A stretch of DNA of 64,000 nucleotides from Montifringilla adamsi (GCA_017590115.1 JAGGNK010006559.1:5687642-5751641); one strand, 5' to 3'; counted from the first letter of the stretch, positions 27,999-40,448 are shown. Numbers and translations: made by a program. The notes: generated by a model from the sequence alone, not told the origin.

Positions 27999-28130
27999 AG
28001 CTACAAGCAACCATCAGCGTTTATAGTTACGCAGCATCCCTTACCAAATACTGTCAAAGATTTCTGGAGACTGGTCCTAGATTATCACTGCACTTCAGTA
28101 GTTATGTTGAATGATGTGGATCCTGCACAA
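27999..28130 (+). CDS. PTPRM: PTPRM coding exon, D2 (~1250-1293)
   Basis: A phase 0 exon of 44 codons begins [20 protein letters not shown], passes through [13 protein letters not shown] and ends NDVDPAQ. The VTQHP and DFWRLV blocks are the D2 equivalents of IATQGP and DFWRMV in D1. The acceptor is TTTGCAG after a pyrimidine-rich tract and the donor is GTAAGT. The next acceptor is 3,050 bp away. Confidence 0.96.
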
Positions 28131-31100
28131 GTAAGTCCAGAAAAATGCTTCATTTAAAAGACGAGTGCTAGTGCCTCAGCATTTCAGAACAGCTTTAGGA
28201 AGTAATTAGTTTTTTTAAAACAACATTAAATACTTACGCACTAAAACATTGATTTGTAGCTTGCAGATACTCGTAGGGGAAGGGGAATAAATCACACCAT
28301 CAGCAGCTTCTTCTCCAAAATGTTAGTGCACACAGACATAAGTGCATGCACCTGTAATTTATTCTTACAGGTTTTGGGAAGGGCTGCTAAAACCCAAAAA
28401 TTAAGATTGTAGAATTCTGACTCAAGTCTGAAACATGCTATAGTGGCCAAAATCATAAACGGAAGCCAACAGAAGCCTGAAACAGGTCAATGACCTTGGT
28501 CTCCTTACCAGGGAATAGGTGTTCCCAGTGTGAAAATCTGTGTTGTGTTGCACAAAATGATGTCATAAGCAAGGAGATAGGAACTAAACTAGGAGAGAGG
28601 AGCTAAACATTGGAGACTAAGCATCCTTTGGAAGAGAAAAGAGAGCAACAGAACGTGTAGGGGAATGTAATTACCTTACAAAAGAGTTGCACATGCTGTA
28701 CATGTTGTTCAGAAAATTGGAAAACTGAACCTACTGGTTGGCAGTTTAATCACTAGGATTAATCACTAAGTGTCCCAGAGCCTGGCTCACAACTGCACAA
28801 TTCCAAGTTCTTACAAAGATATAATTTCCTTAGTTCCAACAAACTGCACCAGCCCTCTGCTGGAATAATGTGGTGGTAATCTGGATTCTTAATATGTAAA
28901 TATTTGTTAATTATTGGTTAAGAGCAATTGTGATATTTTAGAGCAGACTGCAGGTCATTTAATGATCAAGAATATTTTTTGCTTTGTTCGGTATTGCACA
29001 TACTTAAAAAAATGTTTCCTCTTCTTTTTAATATGTAGAATTTGTTTTTAAAACATACTGTTCTTCCTTTTGGTCTTTCAAAGGAACATGTAGGAATTCC
29101 ACACACTGTTTTAAAGACTGAATTTCTGATTCTAAGCCCTGCGCTGTCTACAGGGAGGAAAAATAGAAATGAAAGACAAAACTTTTATTCATGAATCTAA
29201 GATTATTTTCTGAGTGAATAAGGAAAGGCTCAAGGGAGACAGACTGTTAGGGACTGCTGAACAGAGTGTTTTTTAATTTGTTGGCTGTGTTTTGAATTTA
29301 CAATAGGGCATGGCTATTCCAAGTGTGTATTAGCCTCACAGGATTTAAAAGCTGTTGGGATATGCAGTTAATGCACCTGCCTCTGCAGTATGTTAAACCT
29401 TTTACCTCTTAATGCGAGTAACAGTCTTTTCATTAGGAATAAATCTCAAAACCCTCAGAGCAAACAGAAGTGGAGAGAGGGCAAAGCTTATTAAAAACAC
29501 ACATTACATTCAGATTTATTAATAATTACTGTTATGATTATTATTTATGTATATATGAAGTGTTTACAGTTCTCTTTAGATATTACCATTTATGTGGATT
29601 GTTGTGCTCTATTGGGAAATGAAATTCAACCCTTCACAGTGGCTCTGACTTCAAGACAATCACTAGCATCACTTGCATGCAAAATGTGCAGACTTAAATG
29701 CTTTTGGTTTCTTCAGAACTTGAAAACCATAGCTTCCTAAAACAGCCCCAGCAAACAGCTCTGCTTATTATCATTTAAGCATTTTTCAGAGATCTGTTAG
29801 AACTGTATTCCTGTGTATTTGAAAGATGTGTACTAAACTGTGCACGTGTTAAATGATCTGAGCACTGGCATTTGCAGCAGTTGTATGCATTGTGTTTTGC
29901 TATCCTATGCACCAGCATATTTCATAATAAAACATTTATGTAAGATTTAGACAATATTTGGAAAGCAGTTGTCTCAGCAGACCACATCACAGAGAGGGTT
30001 AAAAAAATGAAAATCTATTTTCCTACCTAAAATTCCTGGGTTTAACTTGTTAAAGTGATCTCCTGCAAATCAGACCCTGTTTTCTTTTTTAATTGGTGTA
30101 GTAAATGATTATGTTTTCCTAAAATGTAGTCATCTCTAAACAGCTTTGTTGAGGACTAAGTATTGTAAGAAATGCAAAACAACATCTGGAGTAAATGTGA
30201 TTTGTCAGCTCAGCTCTGGATCACCAACAGCAATGCAGCAGAATGAAGACCACAGCTGTTTTACTGATTGAAATAAAAAGTTCCAAATATGACATCAATG
30301 CTTCTGCAAGCAAACAAAATTTCATGAGTTCATATTTAATTTTGGCGAATGCTTACAAAAGCTACATGCTCAAACTGCTCTAAATATCCCTGGCAAAAAA
30401 AAAAAAAAATCATTAGGATTTTTATGAAAAAAAATGCAGATTCTAGCTTCAAAAACCTTCTTGCAAAGTGTTGATTCAATCTTTAAAGTATTAACACAGA
30501 TGGTAATTGGTTCATGGATTAAGCCATTGTTATATTATTAGACACTAAAACCATGCAAGATAATAGTAATTTTACTTTGTGATCTTTAGTTACCTAGAAG
30601 TAATTTTTTCTGAGAACTGAAGAAAGCTTAATTAATATTTTCAGGTGTCACTAATAAGATGAAATTAAGCAATTATTTGAAGTTTAAAGCAATGCTAATA
30701 TTAGCCAATATCATCAGTCACGGGTGAAAAATGTGAAAGTCCTGAGTTTTGAGAATGTATGTGCCTTTCCTAGCATAAATCACATGCAGTTTGAATTATT
30801 AGCAGCTATTCAGGGCAGTTGGTGGTCCCAAGCCTTTGGGCTTTAGCCTCCTCTGTCTCCAAGGTAGGGCAATATTTGTCAGCCTCTCCCTGTCTCGTCG
30901 TAATATATTGTAGAACTAACGTTGAGTGTCAGAAGTGTTTTACTCCAAACACCAGACACTGAAAGTACAGCAGCAAGAGGCAGCATGTTAGGTACATGGA
31001 AAGGCATTATGAAAGCAGAGTGCTCGAAACCGAACTTGGTGCATCGTGTATTTTATAAAGATACTGTGCAAGAATTCCAGTAGTACGTGTATGACAAATT

Positions 31101-31180
31101 AAAATACAGAAAAGTATGTTGAGGCAGCATGAAATCCAAGGTGATTAACTGTATTCTTTTTTGTCCATGGTCTCCTATAG
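28131..31180 (+). other. PTPRM intron, 3.05 kb
   Basis: AT-rich. An A run near 30,397 is the only simple repeat. No transposable element or exon was recognised. Confidence 0.8.
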
Positions 31181-31306
31181 CTCTGTCCTCAGTACTGGCC
31201 AGAAAATGGAGTCCACCGGCACGGTCCAATTCAGGTGGAGTTTGTGTCAGCTGACTTAGAAGAAGACATCATCAGCCGGATATTCCGAATTTATAATGCA
31301 GCCAGA
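31181..31306 (+). CDS. PTPRM: PTPRM coding exon, D2 (~1294-1335)
   Basis: A phase 0 exon of 42 codons begins [20 protein letters not shown] and ends [10 protein letters not shown]. The CPQYWPE block matches CCKYWPD at the start of the D1 exon at 18777. The acceptor is CTATAG and the donor GTAAGG. The [15 protein letters not shown] stretch supports PTPRM over its paralogues. Confidence 0.96.
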
Positions 31307-33059
31307 GTAAGGATCTTATTTGCAAAACAATTTTGTCTCAGTAGATGAGTAGAGTCCAGTCAAATCATAAAAATGAAAGCTAAACTCACAGAGAACCATT
31401 TTCATTTTTCAGCATATTTATTTGAAAGCAGTGGCGCAATACTGAGTCAAAGCACAATCACAAAGGGAAAAAAAGTCTTCCATGTATAATAAAAGTAAAA
31501 AAACATTTAATACATATCTCAAGTGTTTTAAATGCAAATGAAATAAATGCAGTATTCAGATTGTATGATAGCCAAAAAATGCTGAAATCAGTGCTGTTTT
31601 CAATAGTTTGAAATTAGCCATCTTGTGTATTTGTATCCTGTATTATGTGAAGAAAGCTGTGCACCAATACTAGCTATGTTTTTCAATTGCAATCCCAGTC
31701 TCTTAGTGAAGATTCTCTCCCACTAACCACACTTCATAACATATGTAACCACTTCAGAAGGGCAAGCAGGTTGTTCTTGTATCCAGCTTTTATGCATCCA
31801 TAAAGTTGACGGAAGACTAAACATAGCATGTCTTTCAAGCTGAGTGGAAAAAAGATTCCACCACAGACGAGGTATCTGTTCTTGTCCAAGGAGCCTTTGC
31901 AATGGACTCGTATCAGCCACCAAAAAGCTGTAGTTAGGAATAAGCAGCGCTCCTTTCAGAAAAAAAACTCAAGAACTTCCCTGGGACCTGGAAAGACACA
32001 GAAAATATGTTGATATCCAAACAGGGAAGCAGATTGTAAAGCTTCAAATACTTCTTTAATACTGTGAAGGCCTGGCATTTGCAGTAAATGTGGCAATATA
32101 AAAAACACAGCCTCCAGCAGGCTGTGACCTTCAGCAAGGACTGGGTCTGGCTGCTTTGGGAAGAGGGGCCATCAGCTGAAAGAAACTGGACAGGAAATCA
32201 GTAGATTCCAGACTTTGACATAAAGCACACAAAACCAATTGGAGAGCACGTCTAAGTTTTGTTTATTCCCATATCATGTTAATCTTACATCCTCTCCATT
32301 AACTCTTGCTCTACAGAATAAAATATAATGTCAACGTTTCTGTGTGTTGTTCATTTTAGGAGTGGCACTAAAATGCCCTCACTTTGCGCAGAAGTGGCAA
32401 ACTCTAGACTACAAATCCAGTTTTCATGTGCATGTTTATTATGCCCTTTTCAAAGGACTGTGGTTTTCTGCCAGTATCACTTGTTCTGTGCTCCTTTTTT
32501 TATTTTAAATCACCATAAAGCAACTGTTCAGTAATGTTTCACCAGAGGGGTTCTGACTGCTGCAGTAGAACACAATAAAATAAAATGTAGTTAGATACTT
32601 TTTATAAGCCACAAACATCTGAGGGTTCGGTTTGGTTTTTTTAATGTTTCCTGCTTCAAAATATCTTGAGAGGGTTTGACCTTTCTTGTAAAAAAGGACA
32701 GAAACACATAAACATTCCTAAAAACACTGAAGCTTATATATGAAAACAGTATATAATTGAAGTTATGTTACAGCTCTGTCTTGCCTACCAAGTTCTTCCC
32801 AACTTATTAATTATTTGCTTGATTGTGCAGATGTACTATTGCTATGTTTTAGGCTTTATTGTATTTGTCTGTTTAAAAGCTCTTGTTCTAATAACTCCAT
32901 TGGTAATTAAAAGTCATAAATCCTCAAGGGCAGTTGAAATTACATTAGCAGTTTGTCAGCAATCATCTGCTTGAACAACTTCCCTTAGTGACGCAAGTAC
33001 CTAAATTACGTGCCGAACAAATAACGTCACTTTGCCTGCTTTTGTCTGGATCTCTGCAG
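31307..33059 (+). other. PTPRM intron, 1.75 kb
   Basis: No repeat or exon was recognised. Open frames here are short and lack motifs. Confidence 0.8.
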
Positions 33060-33223
33060 CCCCAGGATGGCTATCGGATGGTGCAGCAGTTCCAGTTCCT
33101 GGGATGGCCCATGTACAGGGACACTCCGGTTTCTAAGCGCTCCTTCTTGAAGCTCATCCGTCAGGTGGATAAGTGGCAGGAGGAGTACAACGGGGGAGAG
33201 GGACGCACAGTTGTACATTGCTT
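33060..33223 (+). CDS. PTPRM: PTPRM coding exon, D2 pseudo-WPD loop and Cys (~1336-1389)
   Basis: The exon runs from [20 protein letters not shown] through [15 protein letters not shown] to RTVVHC plus two bases (phase 2). D2 keeps the P-loop cysteine (about 1389), but Met replaces the WPD-loop Asp. By PTP-family knowledge the general acid is therefore missing, and D2 is expected to be weakly active or inactive and to act by binding or regulating. Acceptor CTGCAG, donor GTGAGT. Confidence 0.97.
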
Positions 33224-35289
33224 GTGAGTACTGGAAACAGGAGAGAGGAATAAGGGAATACTGACACAGAATTTGTACCGGGCTTCGAAAGATTTGTAAC
33301 GAGGTGAAGAGGCATCTATCTAATCTGGAGCTGAATAAATAATACAACTTCTCATTTAAAAGCCTTGAATGCAAGAGGAATTGTGTAATTCTAATGTAGA
33401 TTCATGAGTTTCCCCATCTGTCCTTTGTTAGAGCCCTATGAAAAGATGATGGGTTCGAGTTAACTCTATTTTATATAAAAATGTCCAGTGACTCTTGCAA
33501 ATGGGGAAGTTGCATACTTATTCACAGTAAATCAAAAATGTGCCTTCAGAACAATGTACCTTTTATTTCTGCAGATAAGGACCATAGAAATAAGTAGGTT
33601 TGGAGGGGTGATTCATTTTCCAGGCATGAAGCACGGGAGTAAAAGTGGTGTGATAGACCAGTTACGATGATCCTGTAATTGCCTTACCTTTCTCTAATAA
33701 TGGTATATATTTTTGTCCTCCTGTGACTTTGTGCTCCACTCATGCAGACTCTCATCCACTCTGCCACCATCATTCTTTTGGTACAGTTTAATACTTGTAC
33801 GTGCTTTTACCTCAGAAGTAGCTGATCTTTTGAGGCTGAGTCTTCAGCGGTTGAAGTTGTATTTGTCTTCCTCTAAACATCTGTTTAAAGATGTTGCCAT
33901 GATAGAGAAGGGACCTGCTAACAGGAAAACCATGTTCAGAAGTTGGGACCCTGTGTCAGAATGATGGAGGGAAAGAGTATATTAATAATTCCCACTATCA
34001 CTGACCTTGAACAAGTCATTGCTCTTCAGTTTCCCCATCTGTAGTATGGGGATAATAATACTTTCATCAAAGGAGCATTGTGCAGTGTGATTAATTAATG
34101 TTTTGAGATCTTTAGCTGAAAAGACCCTTTTGAAGTGCAAATTACTGTTATCTCTGAGGTGGCTGATGATATTAAATAGTTGTACAACATCACACATGCG
34201 TCACTTCCAGGCAGTAAAGAAAGAAAAAGCTCTAATATAATCCTTTTAAATGACTTTATTTTAATTAAAATTCTCAAACAGTCCCACAATATCAGGCACT
34301 GTTTTGGCAGCAGAGAGCATTCTTTTCATAGTGCCTGGATGTGACAGATGTGCGACGTTGTGTCTTCCTTTGAAAATCAACCATTGCAAAGCTTGTTTGA
34401 AAGACCTGCTACCTAACTAGTCTGTACGCTGGTAATTATTAAGGTTTATTATTTTCAGTGAAGCACAGCCTAAAGATTCTGATTAGAATAAGTATAGAAA
34501 TAATGGGGTTTCCAGAAAGAAAGAGATTCTCCTGAAGATTAAAAATAACCAGGGATAAAGTATTATTAAATACTGTATTTGATCACGTATATGAACATTT
34601 GTGCCTGGCTTCTTTGTTAGCAATTTGCTTCAGGTTCTCATCCTCTGATAACTGTGGGTGGAGGGGGAATACATCTGCCTTTAGAAGCCATCCTTGCCAG
34701 GCAGCCAGCCCCTCTTCCTGCTGCCAGGAGCTGAGATAATCAACCAGGGGGACATGGCAGCACCACCCAGTGCCATACCAAGTGCAGCCACCAGGACTCC
34801 CCCAAATGAGACTTCTGGTGCTTTTGCAGTTCCTCCGAACTGCCTTTGTGTCCAGGAGGAAAGCACCAGAATCTGGAATAAAAGACCTCAAAGATTCACT
34901 TTCTGTGTGGCATTTCCAGGCCTTGTGCTCATTACAGCCATGTGTGTTTGTGTTTACAATGCAAAGCAGTGTTGAACTGAAACTAAAAGTACTTTATCCT
35001 TATTTTAGCATCCTCTTTGTGTTCACTGAAGGGTGGTACAAAACTCAGCCATTCAATTGCCTCCAGGCTGTCAGCCTGCTGACTTCTGAATCATAGCTTT
35101 GAGATCTTTCAGCATGCCAATTCCAATTAAAAATCATGTTTTGCCTAGAGTTCAGCAGCCTTTGGGGCCAGGAATGTTCTGTGGTTTCTCCCTGCTGGAA
35201 CTCATGCCTTCTGGAGCCATCCCTGGTGCTGTACAAACTTGTGACACAGAGTCCATTGTAACTGAGCCATTTTATCACTTTCCCTGCAG
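33224..35289 (+). other. PTPRM intron, 2.07 kb
   Basis: It contains a MIR-type SINE relic at 33990. A less AT-rich stretch at about 34,630-34,870 was not identified. Confidence 0.8.
33990..34150 (+). mobile_element. MIR-type SINE relic
   Basis: The order of blocks fits the MIR core and 3' part: CACTGACCTTGAACAAGTCA, then CTTCAGTTTCCCCATCTGTA, then ATGGGGATAATAATACTTTC, followed by a decayed tail with GATCTTTAGC. The usual MIR reads GTGACCTTGGGCAAGTCAC, CTCAGTTTCCTCATCTGTAA and ATGGGGATAATAATA. MIRs are ancient amniote tRNA-derived SINEs and are sparse in birds. Confidence 0.7.
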
Positions 35290-35425
35290 GAATGGAGGTG
35301 GCCGCAGTGGGACGTTTTGTGCAATCAGTATTGTTTGTGAAATGCTTCGACATCAGAGGGCTGTTGACGTATTCCATGCTGTGAAGACACTGAGGAATAA
35401 TAAGCCTAACATGGTGGACCTTCTG
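35290..35425 (+). CDS. PTPRM: PTPRM coding exon, D2 P-loop remainder (~1390-1435)
   Basis: The exon starts with the last base of the Leu codon of HCL and continues [20 protein letters not shown], ending PNMVDLL. The Arg of the signature is kept. Ala follows HQR, where remembered human PTPRM has Thr, a conservative species difference. Acceptor CTGCAG, donor GTAGGA. The length, 136 bases, equals that of the D1 exon at 23716, with the same phases. Confidence 0.96.
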
Positions 35426-37184
35426 GTAGGAGCTTTTTAACTGCACCATTAAATAGAAAATGTTCTTTTTCTCTGAAGAGTCAGTAAGATTTCCAGGACT
35501 TGCAGTGGGAGTTGTTCACAAAGCAAGCAAGTCATTTTCAAAGGGGATAATGAAGTCACTTCACTTGTAAGAGTATTTTTACACTGCTTTCTTCCCAAGG
35601 AGACTTTGTCTCTGTTCGTTTGAATTTTTTAAGAGTTTTAAACTTTCAGATGAACATCCTTATTAATTTTCTTTTCTAGCAGGCTGAACCAAGTGGAGAG
35701 CAGCCCTTGCATGGTAGAAATAATAGTTATGTAAAATTAAATGCCAGATTTTCAAATTATATATTTTATAAATAGCCTAATCGCCTAATATTTATCAAAG
35801 CCATGAATTTCAGTTTGACATCCAGAATATTGCATTTAATTATGCTTGCTCTATCTCATAGAAAGATTAAAGAAGTTCAGAAACAAGGGGCCATGTGCAA
35901 TTATTTTCCTAGAGAGTGTTTTATGAGCTTTTTTCCTAAATGGAGAACTGCTGAAGTGCCAGCTGCTGTGCCAGAAGAGCTGCAGAACAGCTTAAACCAG
36001 CAGGTTCTTACACTCCAGTGTGTAGTTTTGTACTTGGAGATGGGTGTAGCTCGATGCCCTGTTCTGAAGCATGGGCTATAAAAGACACTTTTACAACATC
36101 CTGCTGCAGAGGTGGCTGCTTAAGAGGCAGCTGCATTTGATTTAGTGTCACACGCAGGAAGAAGCAGCATCTGGGCACTTTCAGGGATGTTAACCCAATC
36201 TGAGCCAATTTTGCAAGCTCTGGTTAAGTAAGTTGGAGTCATTTCATCAACTTTTCTATAGCATGCCCAGGGTGAGGCAGGAGACATCTCACTGAGTTGG
36301 TCCAACCTGTTGTAATTTTAGGAGAGGACCCCCTCAGATGAGCTGAGAGAATAAACAGAAGAGTAAGGCTTTCACACACAGGTGAAGGCAGGTAGGGGGG
36401 GATATCCACCTCCCCACCATACGGATGGCTGTGTCTCCTCTCTCCTGTGGGAGAGTGGCTCCCACCACATTCCCCATCACAGTGCTCTCTCCTAGCCTGC
36501 CTCTGAAGTCCCAAACCCTCCCCTAGGCCCAGCTCTGGCCAGGCACACGGAAAAAGGCCAGATGTGTCCGCTGTGCAGAGCAAGGAGGGAGTTCATGAGC
36601 AGCACCACAGGGACAGCAGAGTGGAACTGTGAGTCCTGTGTCAGTGAGAAACTATCAAACTTCCACAGTGATGGGAGGGAGCAGCTTGACTGGCTTCTTT
36701 TCCTCTGGTTTTTATCCTCAGGAGAAAAATCATCGTGGTGAGACTCATCATACATTTTTATTTCCTAGATATTAAGAGAAATGTCCTTCTACTTCATTCA
36801 TGTAGTATAGTTTATACAGGGATTTGGCAGGCCTGCTGTTCTCCATCCTCCTAGAGCTTAAGCCCACAGAACTCTCTGATCTCTTATTCATTTATTTTAC
36901 AGAAGTAAAAAGTAACTTACCAGTGTAGAAGTACAGTAGAAGAAAATGCTCTCTATAAATTCCCATTTGTGACAGTTCTCCAGGTATAGATTTGTCAGGC
37001 AGCTGTATCCATTTTTCAGCAGAGAATTTTTTAAATCAAAAAAGCTAAATGTGTTATTTTAGATAAAAATGTACCTTTTAGTAAATTGAAAGTGGTATTG
37101 GCTATGTCTGAAAGGCATAGAAAGGCCTTGTAGGGCCTTTTTTATTAGGAAATTTCAAAGCACTTGTGAAAGCGATCAGTATTG

Positions 37185-37310
37185 TTTTCCTTATTTTTAC
37201 AGACAGAAGAATAAAGGCAAGGGACAACCAGGATTTTTCCCATTATCACATAATGCACTGACTGAGCAGAGTTAGAATGACATCTCTTCAGTTGTGGTCT
37301 GCCACTTCGT
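37185..37310 (-). mobile_element. MIR-like SINE relic, reverse orientation
   Basis: The + strand resembles the reverse complement of MIR: TTATTTTTACAGACAGAAGA, then CATTATCACATAATGCACTG and GAGCAGAGTTAGAATGACA. These fit the usual ATTTTACAGATGAGGAAAC, GGTCACACAGCTAGTAAGTG and GCAGAGCTGGGATTCGAAC. Similarity is weak and judged by eye. Confidence 0.5.
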
Positions 37311-37364
37311 AGGAACAAATATTTGAATTAGCCAGGTTTCAATTTCTGTGTAGATTGCTTCATG

Positions 37365-37540
37365 GTAAAGGGAATTGGGAGACTTGAGTTCTTTTCCTAT
37401 CTTGTCACTGACTTTGTCCTTTATGACTCTTCTTATATTAATGTGTCTTTGTCTCAGTTTCTCTACTGGAAAAAGAACAGTAATATTCATCTACCTTGTA
37501 AAATTTTACAGTAAAAGATTAAATGCTCAAAATCATTACA
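37365..37540 (+). mobile_element. MIR-like SINE relic
   Basis: The blocks GGGAGACTTGAGTTCTTTTC, CTTGTCACTGACTTTGTC, GTCTCAGTTTCTCTACTGG and AAGAACAGTAATATTCATCT follow the MIR order (GGAGACCTGGGTTCTAGTCC, TGCCACTAACTAGCTGTGTG, CCTCAGTTTCCTCATCTGTA, ATAATAATACCTACCTC). It ends near AAAGATTAAATG. It is divergent, as expected for a MIR. Confidence 0.6.
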
Positions 37541-39701
37541 TTGCTTCACAAAAAACAGTTTTAAGACTGCTTTACCAATGCATGTCATGCACTTTCTGAC
37601 TAGATAAAAGGCAGTCTTTACCATCCATACTTAGAGATTCATCTCTTAATTTCACTGAAACCTTTCATTTTCCTCCAAGTGTAAAAATCTGAGTGCCACA
37701 TCCCTACAGTATGGGAATCTAGTAATTTTTTTCAGCTATCATGCAAAGGTAACACATGATATTGCAAAATATCTATTATGGAATGCCCGAAGCATTTAGT
37801 GATAAATGTTATTGGGCCTAGTCACAGGTGTCCTAGAAAATAAATCTAAATATACCTCTCTGAAGCCAGCTAGTCTAAAGAGGCTTTTAATATCCACCAT
37901 CAAGTGAATAATAAAAATGTACAAAGGACACTAGTGAGTGAACACAGTGGGAAATAAGGTATTTCTGCTCTTTAAGACAGGTATTCAGCTTACTGAAAAT
38001 GACAGTTATTCTGCTAGATCAGTAAATCAGCATAAAATGAGCATGGAAGAGTGGAAATGGATGAGTGGCTGATCTCTTGTTTTGATCTGTTATGTAGTTA
38101 TAGAACAATTTCCATTTATTTAGAAACATAAATGCAATAAAAGCAGAAAAGGAATTTACATAATATTCTGTTCTTTCCTTTCTTCTTTTTTTTTTTTTAT
38201 TCTTTTCTCATTCTGAAGAAGACACAAGCAGTTTATGGAACCTTGCAGGACTTCAGACTCTCACATGCAACTCACTCATCACTTAGGTTATATGTGCACC
38301 TAAGACTTGTCTTCTTATGACATGACACTTCTCAACAAAAGAACTTCCAAAGGATCCATGCTTGTTAATAGCTTTTTTTGATTTTATTAACAGTGTATGG
38401 TCTTTTGCTTGTAAAGTGGACTCTCTTCTCAGCTAAAATGTGACCCAAAATCACAAGAACAAAAGATTTAATCCTTTAAAATGTTTGCTTCAGGGAAAAG
38501 AGAATATATGTGAAGATATTACTACTCGTGATGTTGGGCAAGGCTGAGTGCTGTCAGCTCATTAAATCTGTTGTTGTTCCTAAATGTCAATATGTGCTTA
38601 GTTATCCTTTATTAATCAAATAAAGTGCATAAGCAAAAGAGGCATTTCAGTAACAGAAATAGTTATGAAACTGGCAAGTGTTTCCAAACAAATTGAATTT
38701 TCAGAAGCCAGAGCCCTTAGATTTGGGGAACCTGAACTTACTACTTCTTTCAGCTTTTTTTTTTCATTTAAATATTTGTAGTATTTTTGAGTATTGCAAG
38801 TGGTAAGAATGGAAGTAGGAGAGGTGTATGTATGCACATAAAACTGGGAAGTCACCAGTGACTGCACCATTTAAAAGTTTCAGAGTGGACAACGGTGAGT
38901 CAAATCTGTCCTCTCCATTCCATTGAAGACATGAAAGGGGCCAAGACATGACCTTTTGTCCCCAAAGATGCAGAGTGGGTTTGCATCCCTCAGGAAGGGG
39001 ATTTATTTCTCTGGGACTTGCTCTGTTTCCAAGCAGTTACAAATAAAACCAGCAGGTCTGTGTCTGAAGCACAGGGCTGGCACCTGAAAACTTGGGTTCT
39101 TTACAGTTCCTCTGTTACCCAGGCTAACTTGAGCATTACTGACAGTTGCTAAAAATTAACTGGAATTAATCCAATTAATTTAGCTCAGGCTCCATTTCAC
39201 AAGGCACAGTCTTGTGGGTTGGGTCTGGGCTGCAGACAGGGGACCAACAGTAACTAGTCTTGCCCTGAAAAGCAGCAAGTGTCTGAATGACATTAAAATA
39301 AAAGTTGCAATCTGGGAAGTACTAAACACTGGGTCTATTTTAAGATAAACATTTCCGGGGAGGAATTTCAATAATTCCAATTCTCATAAAGTGCTACATG
39401 AGCATTTTCACAGATACAGAAAGGTTGCAAGTCAATTTACTTATGTGCAGTCAGTTTTTCTCATAAAGTGTATTACAGCAGCTAAATACTCATCTAACAT
39501 GAGCAGTGCCATAAGTTACTATGTATAGTTTCTATTGTCTGGTTAATATAAAGATTTTCTTATCTGAACATAAATTGGATTTGCAAACTGGCTCCCACTG
39601 ACAACAGCTGATAGTAAATAATTTTAACAGGAGAGAAATATTGACCCCTTTAATTAAGTTTCTTCAATAACTGACTTTGTGGTTTTCTTTTGATTTTTCA
39701 G

Positions 39702-39755
39702 GATCAATACAAATTCTGCTACGAAGTGGCTTTAGAATACTTGAATTCTGGCTGA
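39702..39755 (+). CDS. PTPRM: PTPRM terminal coding segment and stop (~1436-1452)
   Basis: After TTTTCAG the reading is DQYKFCYEVALEYLNSG followed by TGA at 39753-39755. DQY is the D2 equivalent of the EQY Q-loop at the D1 exon 24430. The C-terminus matches human PTPRM as remembered, so the protein ends normally. The same exon continues into the 3' UTR. Confidence 0.97.
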   Translation, partial: DQYKFCYEVALEYLNSG

Positions 39756-40230
39756 TTGTCTCAACAGCACAGACAAAGCTCCTCCTTTCACCACCACAAA
39801 CAAAGCAAGTCACTTCATGATGTCTGTGTAAATGAGATGAAGACTTCTCAGTGTTATGCTTCTACTGCTTTGTATAATTGGCTCTTTTTAAGAGCCCCAA
39901 AAGATGTTTATAAAACCGCTTGCACTGCCCTATTCCCACTCCGAAGCTGCTGCTTGGCACCCCCGTGAGCCTACACCGAACCACGTGGCACTCCTTCAAC
40001 ACCGTACTCATACTCAGCCATTGATGTGGTGAAGCAGCATAGTCCTCTGGTAAATAAGAGAGCACAATTATATTCTTATGAAGGAATTTGTACTTTTTTC
40101 TGTTACATTTCGTTGCCTGTGATTCTCAGTTCTTGTCACAGCCTAGTGTACATTTCTGTTCTGTGGAGAATGCTGTCTGGCATTTTGATAATATATGATT
40201 TTAGTTATATTTGTATTCTAACACGTGCAT

Positions 40231-40236
40231 AATAAA
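40231..40236 (+). promoter_or_regulatory. Proximal polyadenylation signal AATAAA
   Basis: AATAAA lies 476 bases after the PTPRM stop codon. It could give a short 3' UTR of about 0.5 kb. Its use is inferred from the motif only. Confidence 0.55.
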
Positions 40237-40422
40237 CAAATCATATGTAGCTTATCTGAACTAACAGAAAGACATGTACCAAATCATGATAACTTTGTTG
40301 AGTTGTAATTTCTATCCACTTTGTACCATTTCATAGAGAGAATCTTGATAGAAATGCAGTTAAAAATGCAAAAGACAGGATGCTCAGATTAATATATCCA
40401 AAGCTTTTTCATTTGTTTATAT

Positions 40423-40430
40423 TGTAAATA
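40423..40430 (+). promoter_or_regulatory. Pumilio-type element TGTAAATA
   Basis: This is an exact match to the UGUANAUA Pumilio recognition sequence in the distal 3' UTR. PUM proteins usually destabilise or repress mRNAs with this motif. Only the motif is seen here, and binding is inferred. Confidence 0.45.
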
Positions 40431-40448
40431 TTTTTTGATTTCATCAAA

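Larger units (their letters stand above)
35426..39701 (+). other. PTPRM last intron, 4.3 kb
   Basis: It contains two MIR-like relics in opposite orientation (about 37185 and 37365) and a T run near 38,187. A less AT-rich stretch at about 36,380-36,700 was not identified. Confidence 0.8.

Noticed and set aside
33027..33374. 115-codon minus-strand open frame
   Set aside because: It is the antisense shadow of the PTPRM exon at 33060.
35045..35449. 134-codon minus-strand open frame
   Set aside because: It is the antisense shadow of the PTPRM exon at 35290 and its flank.
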